A DNA stretch of 45,000 nt from Eimeria necatrix (taxonomy: Eukaryota; Apicomplexa; Conoidasida; Eucoccidiorida; Eimeriidae), in contig NW_013655116.1 in the NCBI RefSeq assembly GCF_000499385.1, forward strand, positions 1 through 45,000, in the 5' to 3' direction. This document shows, piece by piece, positions 22,263 through 33,379 of the stretch (within the stretch, counting starts at the first letter, position 1; each line of letters begins with the position of its first letter). The notes below the pieces were generated by a model, which worked only from the letters and a program-made list of their open reading frames with translations, ran no database searches and was not told the DNA's origin. The translations under genes and the position numbers were made by a program.

Positions 22263-25200
22263 TTTTGCCGCCGTTTTGCAAGAACTTGGGAAACGCTGGA
22301 ACGAGGCACGGCACTGTGCCAATGAGATCGCCAGAGAGAGCTGTTTGACGCTTGGCCCTCACGTGGGCACCCTCAATGCATGTCCTTGAATCACGCTGCG
22401 ACTAGAATGATCCGGTTCAAGCTGGTGGCTTCATGGTGACTGCGCCGAGCAACCACATCCCGGCGCATCCCACGACACGAGGTGGACAGCTTTCTTGAGG
22501 GCCGCAGTACAAGGAGGCAAATCGGCTATCGCTGTGAGTCTTTCGTTCCATTTACATTCAAAATAAAGCAACATCAATGTCTAATGCGTGCTAGTAGAAA
22601 GAGCCCGAGGGCGCTACTCAATGTTCCGTTCATCCCCGGCAACGAAGTACATGGTGCGCCCTCAATCGCCCCTTCTGCGCCGCCAATTTTGTTGGAACTG
22701 CTAATCTTAGAAAAGAAGTATGAAAGTTTCTGCAATCAAACGCGTACGAGGCTGTTTGGCCTCAGCCCCTGTGCTCATGGGAGCACTCAGATCGATGCAC
22801 ACCAAACCAGGGGTAGGGAATGACCAGCCCCCGATGGCGAATGTAGCCGCCCCAATTCAGCAGAAGAATGGAGGGTTGCTGGCCCTTAAAAGGAGGTACA
22901 AGTGTAGGCTTAACCTCTTCAATCTTCAACAGATTCATTTTAATTTGTTGATTCGTCCACACGCAAGGCAGGCTTGTGGGGTGCAATCCTTACCATCTCT
23001 CGGCAGTGTCCTGCGAGGGCTTCTTGAGAAAACGCAAATTGCATAACAACGGCAATATATTTTGGTCTCCAAAGTTATTCTTACATTCCTCAAACGTACG
23101 CAGAAATCTTACACTTATGCTATGCGGCATTGTTAACTGCACGTTTCCTGGCTGCTTTGGACGCTGTCTGTGTCACTATTGGGCTTATATGCGTGGAAGA
23201 TGGTGGTTGATGGCCAATAATGTAAGCTTGTTTCTTCTTATGTAGGTGCGAAATCTATTTCAGAGCTTTGTTTGATCTGGCAGAGTGCTGCACGCACGAT
23301 TGCTCAGGCTGGCCGTTGCGGTGACGCCAGCAAGGGCTTAGAGTTCAGGCTTGGGGAGCTTCTGTGCTTTTTAAAATTACAGTTAGACAATTGAAACGAG
23401 AGTTTTTCAATAGTGTCAAAGTCTCGTATTGCGTTCAGTTCCGTCGAGAATCAAGGTTTTCGTGGCCATTTGCGGAATGTGTATTCTTCAGTGCTCTCCC
23501 GGGGCTGATGTACTCAATGCACACCGTCGGAGCTCTCTCATCAGTTCTTGTCCTGACGAAGTAACACTCTAAATATCTGAGGTGCACTGTTGTAAATGGA
23601 GGCTTTATGTCGCTGTAAACGCCATTTCGATGGCATTTTTGGTGTAGCGCACGCCTGGCTGAGGAGGCGTGCGGACGGACCTGTTGAAAAAAGTAGATCG
23701 GCAAGGCCAGAAACGACACTCCAAAATTTTCTGTCTTGATTAGTAAGTCTTAGCTTCTTTCTAGGTGCCACGTCTTGAACTGAACGTCTCTGCTTGAAGT
23801 TTTACTAGTTAGAGCCTCACTCAAACGCACACGCAACAGCCCCTAAGCACTCTATTTCAAAGGGCCGCACTGTGTCCCGTAATGCTGGCTCTACTCAGAT
23901 GTAATTATTGCAATTTCGTGGCACTTTTTGAGTCGAATTAAATTACGGCAGGTTCTGGTGCATGTTATGTGGCTAAACCTGAGGCCGAACCCGTAGAGCT
24001 GAGCAAGCCTTCCTGGCAGTGGAGGCGGTTCGGTTGCTCGCCGCAATAAGACTTGGTTAATCTTGTACTTTCAAAAAATATGGGCGTTCTAATGCAACAT
24101 ATGAGCTTGGCAGCTCAAAACTAAAGATGTTTAAGGACAGATCAACAGGTGCTAGGCACGAGACTGACTGAAATGAGATATAACTAGTTAAAGAGGCTCG
24201 AGCCTTTGGATTCAATTCAAGACTCCAAGCAGAATATGTGTTTCGCAAACAAATCCACAAGCGGCCCCACAAAGAAGGCTACCCCAAATAGCCCTTGAAA
24301 CAAAAATATCGAACAAGGAGTCACACACTGGTACACAAGGCGACGGCGTGAATGCCTGCAGAGTCGAAACGATCGTTTACTCCACACTTAGACATCACGC
24401 AGCTTTACTGACAACACTTGTTGCCGATGAAGCCCCTTTTGGGGAGAGCTAATGGGGAAGATTCTATTAAGTGAATTTGCCGAAGTCACGGTATCTTACT
24501 GTTCTCAGCACACTATACTTGAAGTTGCAATGAATTTTACGGAAATCATCTAAACTTTTCTGCCATTTTGCTAAGCCATGAGGCCAGCGCGGCTCACACC
24601 AAGGAAGGTTTAAAGAACAGAAAAAGGCTTGACCTTTCCATCAACGTTTCAGATGCAGAAAAGTACTTTTATTTCCAGCCTGCAGCCCGCCATTAGAAGG
24701 CGCTTGCTTCTCTCCTCATGGAAAAGATTCTATGCCACACTATTCTACGTCGTTTCTTGCTTACACGTTACTCACAGGCACATATTTCGGCAGGGGTTTC
24801 TGGCATTGCTGGACTTTGAAGAGGTTGCGTTTCCTGCCTCTCTACGCGAGCATTCGGGCATCATTTCATATTTCATCGCACGGCCCAAAAGGGCATTTCA
24901 CCTGGCATAGACTCACGGCTGGTTGTCGCTTCGAAGCAGGCCAAACAATGCCACTTTTCCCTCTGGTTTGCTTCAGATTCTTTTTTCCGAAAGAACAGAA
25001 TTACGCCAAGCTCCGAGCGTCTGCTCATCAGCTCATGGGGAAAACTATCAAGTACGTGCACTACACTCGTGCTACCAACAGTGAAATTTATGTTATGGCT
25101 GTCATAGGCTTCTATACTGGCCTGTAGGGTAGAACTATCTGCATATGGTGTGTTACTTCCCACCACCTCAATGCACGTGAATTCTATCAAGTGTTGACAA

Positions 25201-25408
25201 AGAATTGCCTACGGCAGATCAGGAAACACTTTTTTTCGGAGAAAATGAGTGTGTATTAGTGCTGAAGAAGAAGCAGCACTGTATACTGACACAGAGAAGC
25301 TGAAGCGTGACGCTCACTCGCACGTACACGGGGCTCACACTGAAATGCAGTGCTGCGCTGCTGCAAATAAGAGGCGGAAGATGCAAAATTCGTCCACTTC
25401 TCGAAACT

Positions 25409-25453
25409 CGAAACCTTTCTTAAACCCTTGTTAAGGGTTTAAGAAAGGTTTCG
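25409..25453. repeat. Perfect 21-bp inverted repeat with a 3-nt loop
   Basis: The left arm 25409-25429 starts CGAAACCTTTC and ends TAAACCCTT. The right arm 25433-25453 is its exact reverse complement, and the loop is GTT. The arm contains an AAACCC telomere-like core. It has no T-tract that would suggest Pol III termination and lies in an otherwise empty intergenic region. Confidence 0.95.
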
Positions 25454-28170
25454 TAGCGTAGGAGAGGGCTTTCTCCGGCGAATTGAAGACATCATTGCGC
25501 TTTTTTTGGAATTGAGACGGAGCATCTTTGCAGTTTAATTTAGACCTTAGAGAGACGCACGACCGCAAAAGTGACTTTTCCAGTACATAAGGAACATAAG
25601 GTAACTTCATGTGAATTTTTGAGGTCTTAAAGTCCTGAGACGCTTCTGTAGGTGCAAAGGTTAGACATTCTTTGGGCTTCCTGCATTTGCGTTTGCTCTT
25701 TGTCCGAGATAAGTGCAGCTTTACTCTGCAAGTCGGGGCGGCGTGGCTAATAGGCGACTATTCCATTCTAGTTGCATGCGTTTACCTAACACCAGCCACT
25801 GGTATGTTGGCCTACACACGTTCACCGAATAAGCGCGTGATGAAACTAGTAAATGTGCATAGAGTGTTGTAGCCTGGATGCGCTTCTTTTAAGTTCGGTA
25901 GTATTAATATGCATGAGGCAGCATTGAAAAGCTGCTTCACTCCTTTGGCGGCGTGGCAGCAAGGGCTGCAGTACAACATGCCCTTACAAGATATTCTGTG
26001 TGTTATGAGCTATTGTTGGATTTCGATTAATTCACAATTTACTCATCATATCTCCTAGAGGCTCTTGTTAGCAAGACAGGTGTGCAGCTAAAATAAATCA
26101 TTCAGCAGGCTGAAGCAAGCAAAGCTCTTGAATATCTGGTCGTTACCTACAGCTCACGACAAATGCAAAAAGCCCACCAAGTGGCTGTGTTGAAGACTGG
26201 TGCTTCATGTTTGGCTGTTGAATTGCCACGGCAGGGAGGTTGGCTGTCTCAGTATAAAATATTCGCAATCGGAATAAAGCCATTCTGCATGCCAGAAGTT
26301 TCTGCTTGAGTTAGCCTTTGAAGGATATTGCGCTCTATGAAGGCCAAGGAATTTCATAGCTTTTACTGTCCAGTAAGTACTATACCATTTGCCAATATCA
26401 CAAATAAAGATGTATAGGAGTGAACAAATTAGCCTGGATTAGTTATTAAATCTCCTCGTTTTCTTTTGCATTCCTCGACAGCACTTAGCCGCTAACACAT
26501 AATTGTAGCATCCTTTAGACGCATTTCGACAAGAATGAGAAAAGAGTTCACCCATTGCAATTGCATTGACTGGCTGCACTTTCCCTGATGAGTTAGTTTG
26601 ACGCGGCCTTCAATTAATGAGTCTTCTCCGTCGAAAACAGACAGTGAGAACAACAATTTTCTCACTCTTTTCGAGGTTTGTGAAATTGCATGCCACTCGC
26701 ATACATTGCTGCACAGAGGCCCAAGGACTGTGGCCTAAGATCTGTGCTCATGAATGCACTTTAGCTGTGAGTCTGGGTGTCTTGTGGAGGTTCTGTGGAC
26801 CTGCGAGTACCAGCAATTTGGTGATGTGACTGGTGTGCCTACTTTGTGATTAGGTGACTCTGGGCGCAGCCTCTAAAGTAAACAGCCAATAACACCCTAG
26901 TGAAGCTCCTACTTATGAGGAAAATGCATTGGCGGGCCCCTGGGTGGGCCCTCTTCACGAAGTATTCACAAGCGGTCCACTGGTCAGTCTGGCGCTGAGT
27001 GCCCGCCACAACAGGTATGTATTGCAGAACACCGCAGTTGAGCATTATGCCAGCGCCGAAGTGCCTAAGTGAACATCGGAGGTGATAATTAACAACGTTT
27101 AAGTGTAATAGACAGAAAGAACACTCAAGGTGACCATTCGCTCGAGCCTCTGCAGCTTCCGGGGCTCCCAGTGACTCCATGCACTGGCCTGGAAAACGCT
27201 GCGTTCAACGGGCAGCTCTATTTGGTTATTTAAAGCTCCCTGCTTCATGAAATAATGTGTTTTTGTACTAATTAGATTTTAAAGTTGAGTTATTCTTGCA
27301 GAATGCGGTCGGGGTTGCACCCATGAAGGCGCAAGGCAGGCAGGTGCGGGCTCGTTACAAGACACTACTTGTAGTGCGCGGCGCCTACTGCTGCGACTAC
27401 GCTGTTTCCTGTCCCTCTACAGGCCTACATTCTACACCTAGATTAGCCCCATTTTTCGGTCTCTACAGCTTTATTCCGTTGAAATACGCCAATTCGAGAA
27501 GTGTCTGTGTTCTCTGTCTTCGATTCGCTCCCTTCTCGGAGCTTCCCGCCTTCGCCAGCCTCAGTCTCCCCACGATTTCCGCACAATTCACGTTTTCACT
27601 AGAACTCACTAACTGTTTTTCTTTTTTTTCATGTATTGGGGGGGTCCTGTCCCCCTCCAGCGGCCCCTTGCAGGTCGCTAGCGAGCTATCATCCCTAGGA
27701 CACAGTCAGCCCCATAGTAGTGTCTCAGCACTACACTGCTAGGAATTCCGCGGTGGGTGTTGACAGCGTAGTTGAGGAGAAGGCGGAGAGATAAATGCAC
27801 CTTTTATTAAAATTGTTAAATCTGTTTTGCAAAGTATTTTAAGAATCTGTTTGTGTAGCTCAGAGCTATTCTTGCTGCGCATACAGACGCCCCCACAGCC
27901 CCACACTTGCCACATGTGAGTCTTCGCGCACTCTTCACTCGCCTCGAGCGCAAGTGCAATTTCTTGACATTTATTTTCAAATTTTTCAGCTTATTTGCCA
28001 TTTTCTTTTAAGTTCTGTGGCCCTTTGCCCCGCCCTCGCTCTCGGGTGCTCTGCAGCTTCTCTGGTGGCTGGCGGCTCAGCGGTGTACCAAAACAGTGAC
28101 GTGAGCTGCACCACTGAGTCCCCCGCTGCTTCTGAAGGAGAGTCTGAGGGCCAGACTGCAGCGGCAGCCC

Positions 28171-28211
<41 letters not shown>
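28171..28211 (+). repeat. (CAG)n array upstream of the dCMP deaminase start
   Basis: About thirteen CAG units lie 47 bases before the chosen ATG, probably in the 5' UTR. An open frame across it reads poly-Ser but is not in frame with the deaminase. This is the first long trinucleotide array from the left. Confidence 0.92.
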
Positions 28212-28213
<2 letters not shown>

Positions 28214-28257
28214 GGCTGCAGGGTTTCTGCTTCCGGGCCATTTGAAAGGAAGCGAAG

Positions 28258-31200
28258 ATGGTGGTGGTGGGCATTGTGGGCCCCCAGAAGAGTGGCAAAA
28301 AGGCAGCTGCGGCGATCCTGCGGGAAGTGCACGGCTCGAGCATTGTGGAGTTAGCCAGCTTTGCAAATCGGGAAGTGAAAAGTGGATCAAAAAATGGCCA
28401 AGTCCGGGGCCTTAAGAGGGGCCTTTGTTCCGAAATGATTGAAGAAGATGGACAAGAAGAAGAAGAAGAAGCAGCAAGCCCAAAGACTGCAGAAGCAGCA
28501 GCAGCAGTAGCAGCAGTGGAATACTGTACGTACAGCTGGCCTGCAGCAGATTCCTACTTTGGGGGATGCAGAGGCCCGAGCTTCACTTCTCTGCCAAGTG
28601 CTCGTAGTTGTTTAAACTTTAACTTAATCCATTTTATACTTTTTCGTTTAAACTTTAACTTAATCCATTTTATACTTTTTTGTTTAAACTTTAATTTAAT
28701 CCATTTTATACTTTTTGTTGTTAGGCATGCAACATTGGGACAGTAGCTTCGTGGTGTTGGGCTTCGAGACACTGGAGCAGGTGAAGATCTTCAGGTGGGT
28801 GCGCGGGCGAAGAGGGGCTGATCTGGGGCGAAACTGACATGCATTTAATTATTTGACATCCCAAAAAATGTTTTTTTATCTTTTAATAAAATATAATTGC
28901 AAAAAAAAAGCTTTTTTGGACTTTTTGCGCACTGAACAGAAAACGGCCTATCTTTGTGCTGCTCGCCGTCGACGCGCCCATTCTCACTCGGCTGGAGCGC
29001 GCAGCAGCGACTGACGTTTCTGCCTTTTTGGCTCAGGAAGACAAAGTGAATTAACTTTTTCATTTTTTATTTCTTCTTTTTTTCTTTTTCTTCGCCAGAT
29101 TTAGCGGGCAGAAGGCCAGGGCTGGTGGTGGGAAGGAGGCGCTTTGCTGCTGTCAGTTCGTGTTTTTGTTTGCAGCTTATGTTCGGAACAGACACGGAAA
29201 AAGCCGGAAACGGAATTTATGCCTGTAATTCCTCTTTCCTTATTTAGTTTGCTGCTCTGTGGCATTGCTTAGCGATTACTTGTCGAGTTTTGTTTATTTC
29301 CTTTTTCTGCTGCTTCCCAGGCATGCGCCAAGCAGACGCAATCGTTTTAGGTGATGGGGATCTGTGGTCTCTCAAACAGAAACTGCTCAGTGAGCCTTTA
29401 TAGCCCTCTAGGCTTCGCCTGTTGCTGTTTACAGAAGCTGCACTGTTGCAGTTCTGCGCCTGTCTTTTCTTTGTAGCTGCTGTGCTGCAGCAGAATTATC
29501 TTTTATTTGGCGAATTAATGGTGCAGTCTTTCTTATTCTTCTTTAGAAACTTAGAAACAGAATCTTTAGATTAATGCACTCTGGTCTGCACTGGGTTTAC
29601 GTGCATGCGCAGTGAGCGAACGCATGCAGCGCATTCTTTCCCGCGATTAATACTGAATTCAAACGTTTTTTTCTTTCTATTTCGGCCTTTTTGAAGTTCT
29701 TTTTTATTTAAATTCAAATATTTTGCTTTTCTTTCTTTCTTTTTCCTCTTCAGGGCTCGATTTGGCCAACCCCGATCGCCACCGCCCCTGTTGGGACGCA
29801 TATTTCATTCGGCTGGCTTCGCTGGCTGCGAGCCGTGCGAATTGCCTGAAGCGAAGGTGACAGGCAAAAAACGAATTCTGAAATTTAGACTTTATTGTTT
29901 TAGTAAATGCCAAATGGGGATTCTGAAGTCTAAACTTTATTGTCTTAGACTTTTAAAACAGCCCTGAGCTGCGCTTGTAGCGGCTGAGACCGAAAAGGCT
30001 TCGCTCTGAACTGCGGCTGGAAAGCTGAAGAATACTGTTCAAAAGAGCTCCATTTGGATCTGTCATCTTTTGTTTTGCACTGAAGAGTGTTATTAAAAGG
30101 AGTTTCATTTGCATGCGTGGTTTTTTTGCAGAGTCGGCGCTATCGTCGTCCGCAGCAACCGGGTGGGCTGAGACCCAAGAGCTTGGCATGCACTTGTGCT
30201 GCTTCTATGGAGTGCTGCTGCTGAAAGTGGCGCAGCTTTTGTTTTTAAGACTTTAAAACTTTGTTTTCTTTGCAGTTAGTGGGCTTTCTGTGCAGCTGGT
30301 GTCCACTGGCTACAACGGCACCCACTCAGGTGCAAGAAACTGCCTCGAAGGAGGCTGCCGAAGATGCAGAGACAGCGAAGTCCATGCGGGCAGGCAGCTG
30401 GAGGCCTGCTGCTGCATTCACGCTGAGGCCAATGCCTTGCTGGAAGCAGGTGGGGGTGGTTTTCAAGTCTGTTTCCCCGGAACAGGCTCATGGACTCAGT
30501 CTGCTCAGAGTTGAATGGGATTGAGCGTTGCAACTCTACTTGAGATCACAAGAAGCCTCAGGCGAAACTTAATTTGTTGTTTTTGTGAATGAAATCCACT
30601 TTCGAAAAGATTCTGTTGGGGGGCTCCTCTGTGCTTCTGTGGTGAGGCAGGGAACGCTGTCTCGGAGGAACTCTCTACGTGACGTGCCTGCCCTGCTTGA
30701 GCTGCGCCAAGCTGACGATCCAAGCTGTCCGTCAGCTCTTCTGAGTTGAATACATCAAATAAAAAGGAATATAATAAAGAATATTGCTGACAAATTAAAA
30801 TATAAAGTACACTGCGCTTGCTGCTGAAGTGCTGTGAGCAATTTTGCGACAAACTTGCAACACTGCGAGGAGCTTGTCCATGGAATGGTGAATCCGGTGC
30901 CTTCCTGCTTTACTCTGTCTTTTCACGATCTTGTGCTCTTTTTTTGCGTGTTTGGACGCTAAGTTGCGCGTTTTGTTTTCCTCAGTGCCAGTGGTGATGC
31001 TCTCACGTCAAAATGACAAAAAGAATCGCAAGAAAGCAGCAGGAAATGCAATTGTTTGCTGCTTTTTGCCCAGGGCATTGATTGCGTTGTCTACGCGGAG
31101 TCTTACGACGCGAAAAGCGGCTCGCTGGATTTGTTAAGCGACGTGCGTGTGCACTGCAAGGCCTGCAAAGGCACTTGCGTAGCTGCGTAGCCACAGCCAA

Positions 31201-31425
31201 CAAAAGAGGATATTTTCGCAGCCACAGCCGACAAAAAAGGAAAATAAGTCAATTAAGAGGCCCCTGAAGGGTCTGTGAACTCTGCATTAAACCAGTAGCC
31301 AGTCATCTTCACCCCAGTTCAGGTCTTCGCCGCTTTTGCCATCTTTGCAGGCGGGGCTGGAAGTCTACAGATTCGCGGACCGCTACCCTTCAACTCCGCA
31401 TACTATTGCAGCATATGCAGATTGA
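28258..31425 (+). CDS. DCD1: dCMP deaminase (fungal DCD1-like, with N-terminal nucleotide-kinase-like region)
   Basis: This enzyme converts dCMP to dUMP, feeding thymidylate synthase. Eleven exons join in phase to 350 residues: 28258-28525, 28725-28794, 28940-29045, 29176-29224, 29321-29389, 29754-29856, 30132-30162, 30296-30449, 30668-30726, 31074-31142 and 31351-31425. Residues 1-188 resemble the extra N-terminal half of yeast Dcd1: a P-loop-like GPQKSGKK, then KRPIFVLLAVDAPILTRL. The catalytic part starts RPCWDAYFIRLASLAASRAN, then VGAIVVRSNR, TGYNGTHSG, HAE at 274-276 (zinc ligand His and catalytic Glu) and PCLSC at 292-296 (zinc ligand cysteines). It ends GIDCVVYAESYD and the short LEVYRF tail. 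Introns are T-rich. Donors after exon 3 (GTGAAT) and exon 9 (GTCCGT), and the start of exon 9, are weak but are fixed by phase and family alignment. Confidence 0.92.
28610..28717 (+). repeat. 36-bp tandem repeat, three copies
   Basis: Units start with the palindrome GTTTAAAC at 28610, 28646 and 28682 and continue TTTAACTTAATCC, ATTTTATAC and a T run. The period is exactly 36 and the copies are nearly identical. The array is in intron 1 of the dCMP deaminase gene, where it supplies T-rich sequence before the acceptor. Confidence 0.95.
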
Positions 31426-31533
31426 AGCAAAGCGGCTGCGCATTGGCTGCCCGCAGAGCTGCAGCGGCAGATTTCAAGACAGCCGTTGTGGCGCAGCAGC
31501 GCAAACTCCACTGTGCGCGCTGCGAAGGGTTAG

Positions 31534-31650
31534 GCAGCAGCAGCTAAGTGCTGCAGCAGCAGCTAAGTGCTGCAGCAGCAGCTAAGTGCTGCAGCAGCAG
31601 CTAAGTGCTGCAGCAGCAGCTGAAGTGCTGCAGCAGCAGCTGAAGTGAGG
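31534..31650 (+). repeat. 19-bp CAG-based minisatellite
   Basis: Six units of CAGCAGCAGCTAAGTGCTG type have TAAGTG at 31545, 31564, 31583 and 31602, then two units with GAAGTG. The array begins about 110 bases after the dCMP deaminase stop, so it is likely in the 3' UTR. Confidence 0.95.
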
Positions 31651-31705
31651 CCTCTTCTTCCCTTATATTATCACATTATAAGCCGTGTTGAGAAATTCAG
31701 GATTC

Positions 31706-31798
31706 ATTGTTTCACTTTTGTGAATTGTTTCTATTTATTGTTTCACTTTTGTGAATTGTTTCTATTTATTGCTTCACTTTTGTGAATTGTTTCTTTTC
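31706..31798 (+). repeat. 31-bp tandem repeat, three copies
   Basis: The unit is ATTG(T/C)TTCACTTTTGTGAATT followed by GTTTCTATTT. The core TTCACTTTTGTGAA is itself a small inverted repeat, so each unit could form a hairpin. Confidence 0.92.
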
Positions 31799-31896
31799 CA
31801 CGATCTAAAGAAGTGCCAATAATGGAATAGGAAGTGCTTTCTGCGTTTCATTATTTTATTTTTCAATGCAAATGAAAAGCTGCTGCGCAGCTCAGG

Positions 31897-31903
31897 CTGC
31901 TGC

Positions 31904-31960
<57 letters not shown>

Positions 31961-31968
31961 TGCTGCTT
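31897..31968 (+). repeat. (CTG)n array with CTT interruptions
   Basis: About 24 CTG units with three TTCTG interruptions. Open frames across it are homopolymer artefacts. Confidence 0.93.
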
Positions 31969-32037
31969 GCGGGGAATCCGCTGCCGACTCTGCAGCGCCC
32001 GTCTTGCTGAGTGGTCCCTGTAGCAGTAATTGCAGTT

Positions 32038-32935
32038 TATTGCAAGTTGAAATGCTACAAAATAAGAACTTTAAATGGAAAATATGCTACAAAATAAGAA
32101 CTTTATATCGAAAACATGCTACAAAATAAGAACTTTAAATGGAAAACTTGCTACAAAATAAATAAGAACTTTAAATAGAAAACATTCTACAAAATAAATA
32201 AGAACTTTAAATGGAAAACTTGCTACAAAATAAATAAGAACTTTAAATGGAAAACTTGCTACGAAATAAGAACTTTAAATAGAAAAGATGCTACAAAATA
32301 AATAAGAACTTTAAATAGAACTTTAAATAGAACTTTAAATAGAAGAGATGCTACAAAATAAATAAGAACTTTAAATAGAAAACATTCTACAAAATAAATA
32401 AGAACTTTAAATAGAACTTTAAATGGAAAACACTCTACAAAATAAATAAGAACTTTAAATGGAAAACATTCTACAAAATAAATAAGAACTTTAAATACAA
32501 CTTTAAATGGAAAACATTCTACAAAATAAATAAGAACTTTAAGTGGAACTTTAAATGGAAAACATTCTACAAAATAAATAAGAATTGTAAATGGAAAAGA
32601 TGCTACAAAATAAGAACTTTAAATAGAAAACATGCTACAAAATAAATAAGAACTTTAAATAGAACTTTAAATGGAAAACATTCTACAAAATAAATAAGAA
32701 CTTTAAATACAACTTTAAATGGAAAACATTCTACAGAATAAATAAGAACTTTAAATAGAACTTTAAATGGAAAACATTCTACAAAGTAAATAAGAATTGT
32801 AAATGGAAAACATTCTACAAAATAAATAAGAACTTTAAATGGAAAACATTCTACAAAATAAATAAGAACTTTAAATAGAACTTTAAATGGAAAACATTCT
32901 ACAAAGTAAATAAGAATTGTAAATGGAAAAGATGA
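32038..32935 (+). repeat. A/T-rich tandem array, about 36-bp variable units
   Basis: Roughly 25 units are built from three modules in variable order: CTACAAAATAAATAAGAA, CTTTAAAT(A/G)GAA and AACATT/GATG/TTG. Some units add an extra CTTTAAATAGAA module. The strand is A-rich with very few G or C. The array fills the space between the convergent dCMP deaminase and CCT4 genes, and no ORF survives in it. Confidence 0.95.
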
Positions 32936-33009
32936 AGACTGGCGAGTTTGAACTCTGCGCCTGTAGTCAAGTCAGCACAGTCGATCCGCGGGCGAACTCT
33001 TTGAAGAGT

Positions 33010-33365
33010 TTCCCCAAAGACTCCAAAGTCTTTTTATTTTAAGAACTTCAAAGACTTTTTATTTTAAGAACTCCAAAGTCTTTTCATTTTAAGAACTCCA
33101 AAGCCTTTTTAAGAACTTTAAAGCCTTTTTAAGAACTTTAAAGCCTTTTTAAGGACTTTAAAGCCTTTTTAAGGACTTTAAAGCCTTTTTAAGGACTTTA
33201 AAGCCTTTATAAGGCCTCCAAAGCCTTTTAATTTGAAGAACTCCGAAGTCTTTTAATCTTAAGAACTGCAAAGTCTTTCAAGAACTCGAAGTTAATTAAT
33301 TTAAAGAACTCGAAGTCCTTCAAGAACTCGAAGTTCATTAATTTCAAGAACTCGAAGTCTTTGAA
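33010..33365 (+). repeat. Degenerate AAGAACTTTAAAGCCTTTTT array
   Basis: Units of 20-25 bp have the pattern (A/T)AAGAACT(C/T)(C/T)AAAG(C/A/T)CTTTT, with four near-identical GCCTTTTTAAGGACTTTAAA copies at about 33120-33210. AAAG and CTTT alternate as inverted halves. The array ends about 15 bases from the CCT4 stop codon, so it would be in the CCT4 3' UTR. Confidence 0.9.
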
Positions 33366-33379
33366 TTTCAACTAAAAGA

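Larger units (their letters stand above)
22263..28257. other. Long region without a supported gene
   Basis: About 6 kb with frames under 150 codons on both strands, none with a domain signature or a convincing exon chain. The longest, 27296-27742 (+), has a promoter-like or retroelement-like composition rather than a protein-like one. A perfect hairpin is at 25409-25453. The right end, from about 27900, has the first CAG array and the 5' region of the dCMP deaminase gene. Unseen short-exon genes or non-coding RNAs are possible. Confidence 0.5.
31426..33379. other. Repeat-filled gap between convergent dCMP deaminase and CCT4
   Basis: Apart from the separately listed arrays, only short unique pieces remain (31426-31533, 31651-31705, 31799-31896 and 31969-32037). 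No gene is supported. Confidence 0.8.

Noticed and set aside
27296..27742. 148-codon frame, considered as a gene or as an LTR-like element
   Set aside because: No protein-like composition or domain was seen, and I could not find paired terminal repeats or a target-site duplication.
28160..28260. CRISPR-like or regularly spaced arrays among the repeats
   Set aside because: The spacers are not unique sequences of constant length, and the genome is eukaryotic; these are microsatellites and minisatellites.
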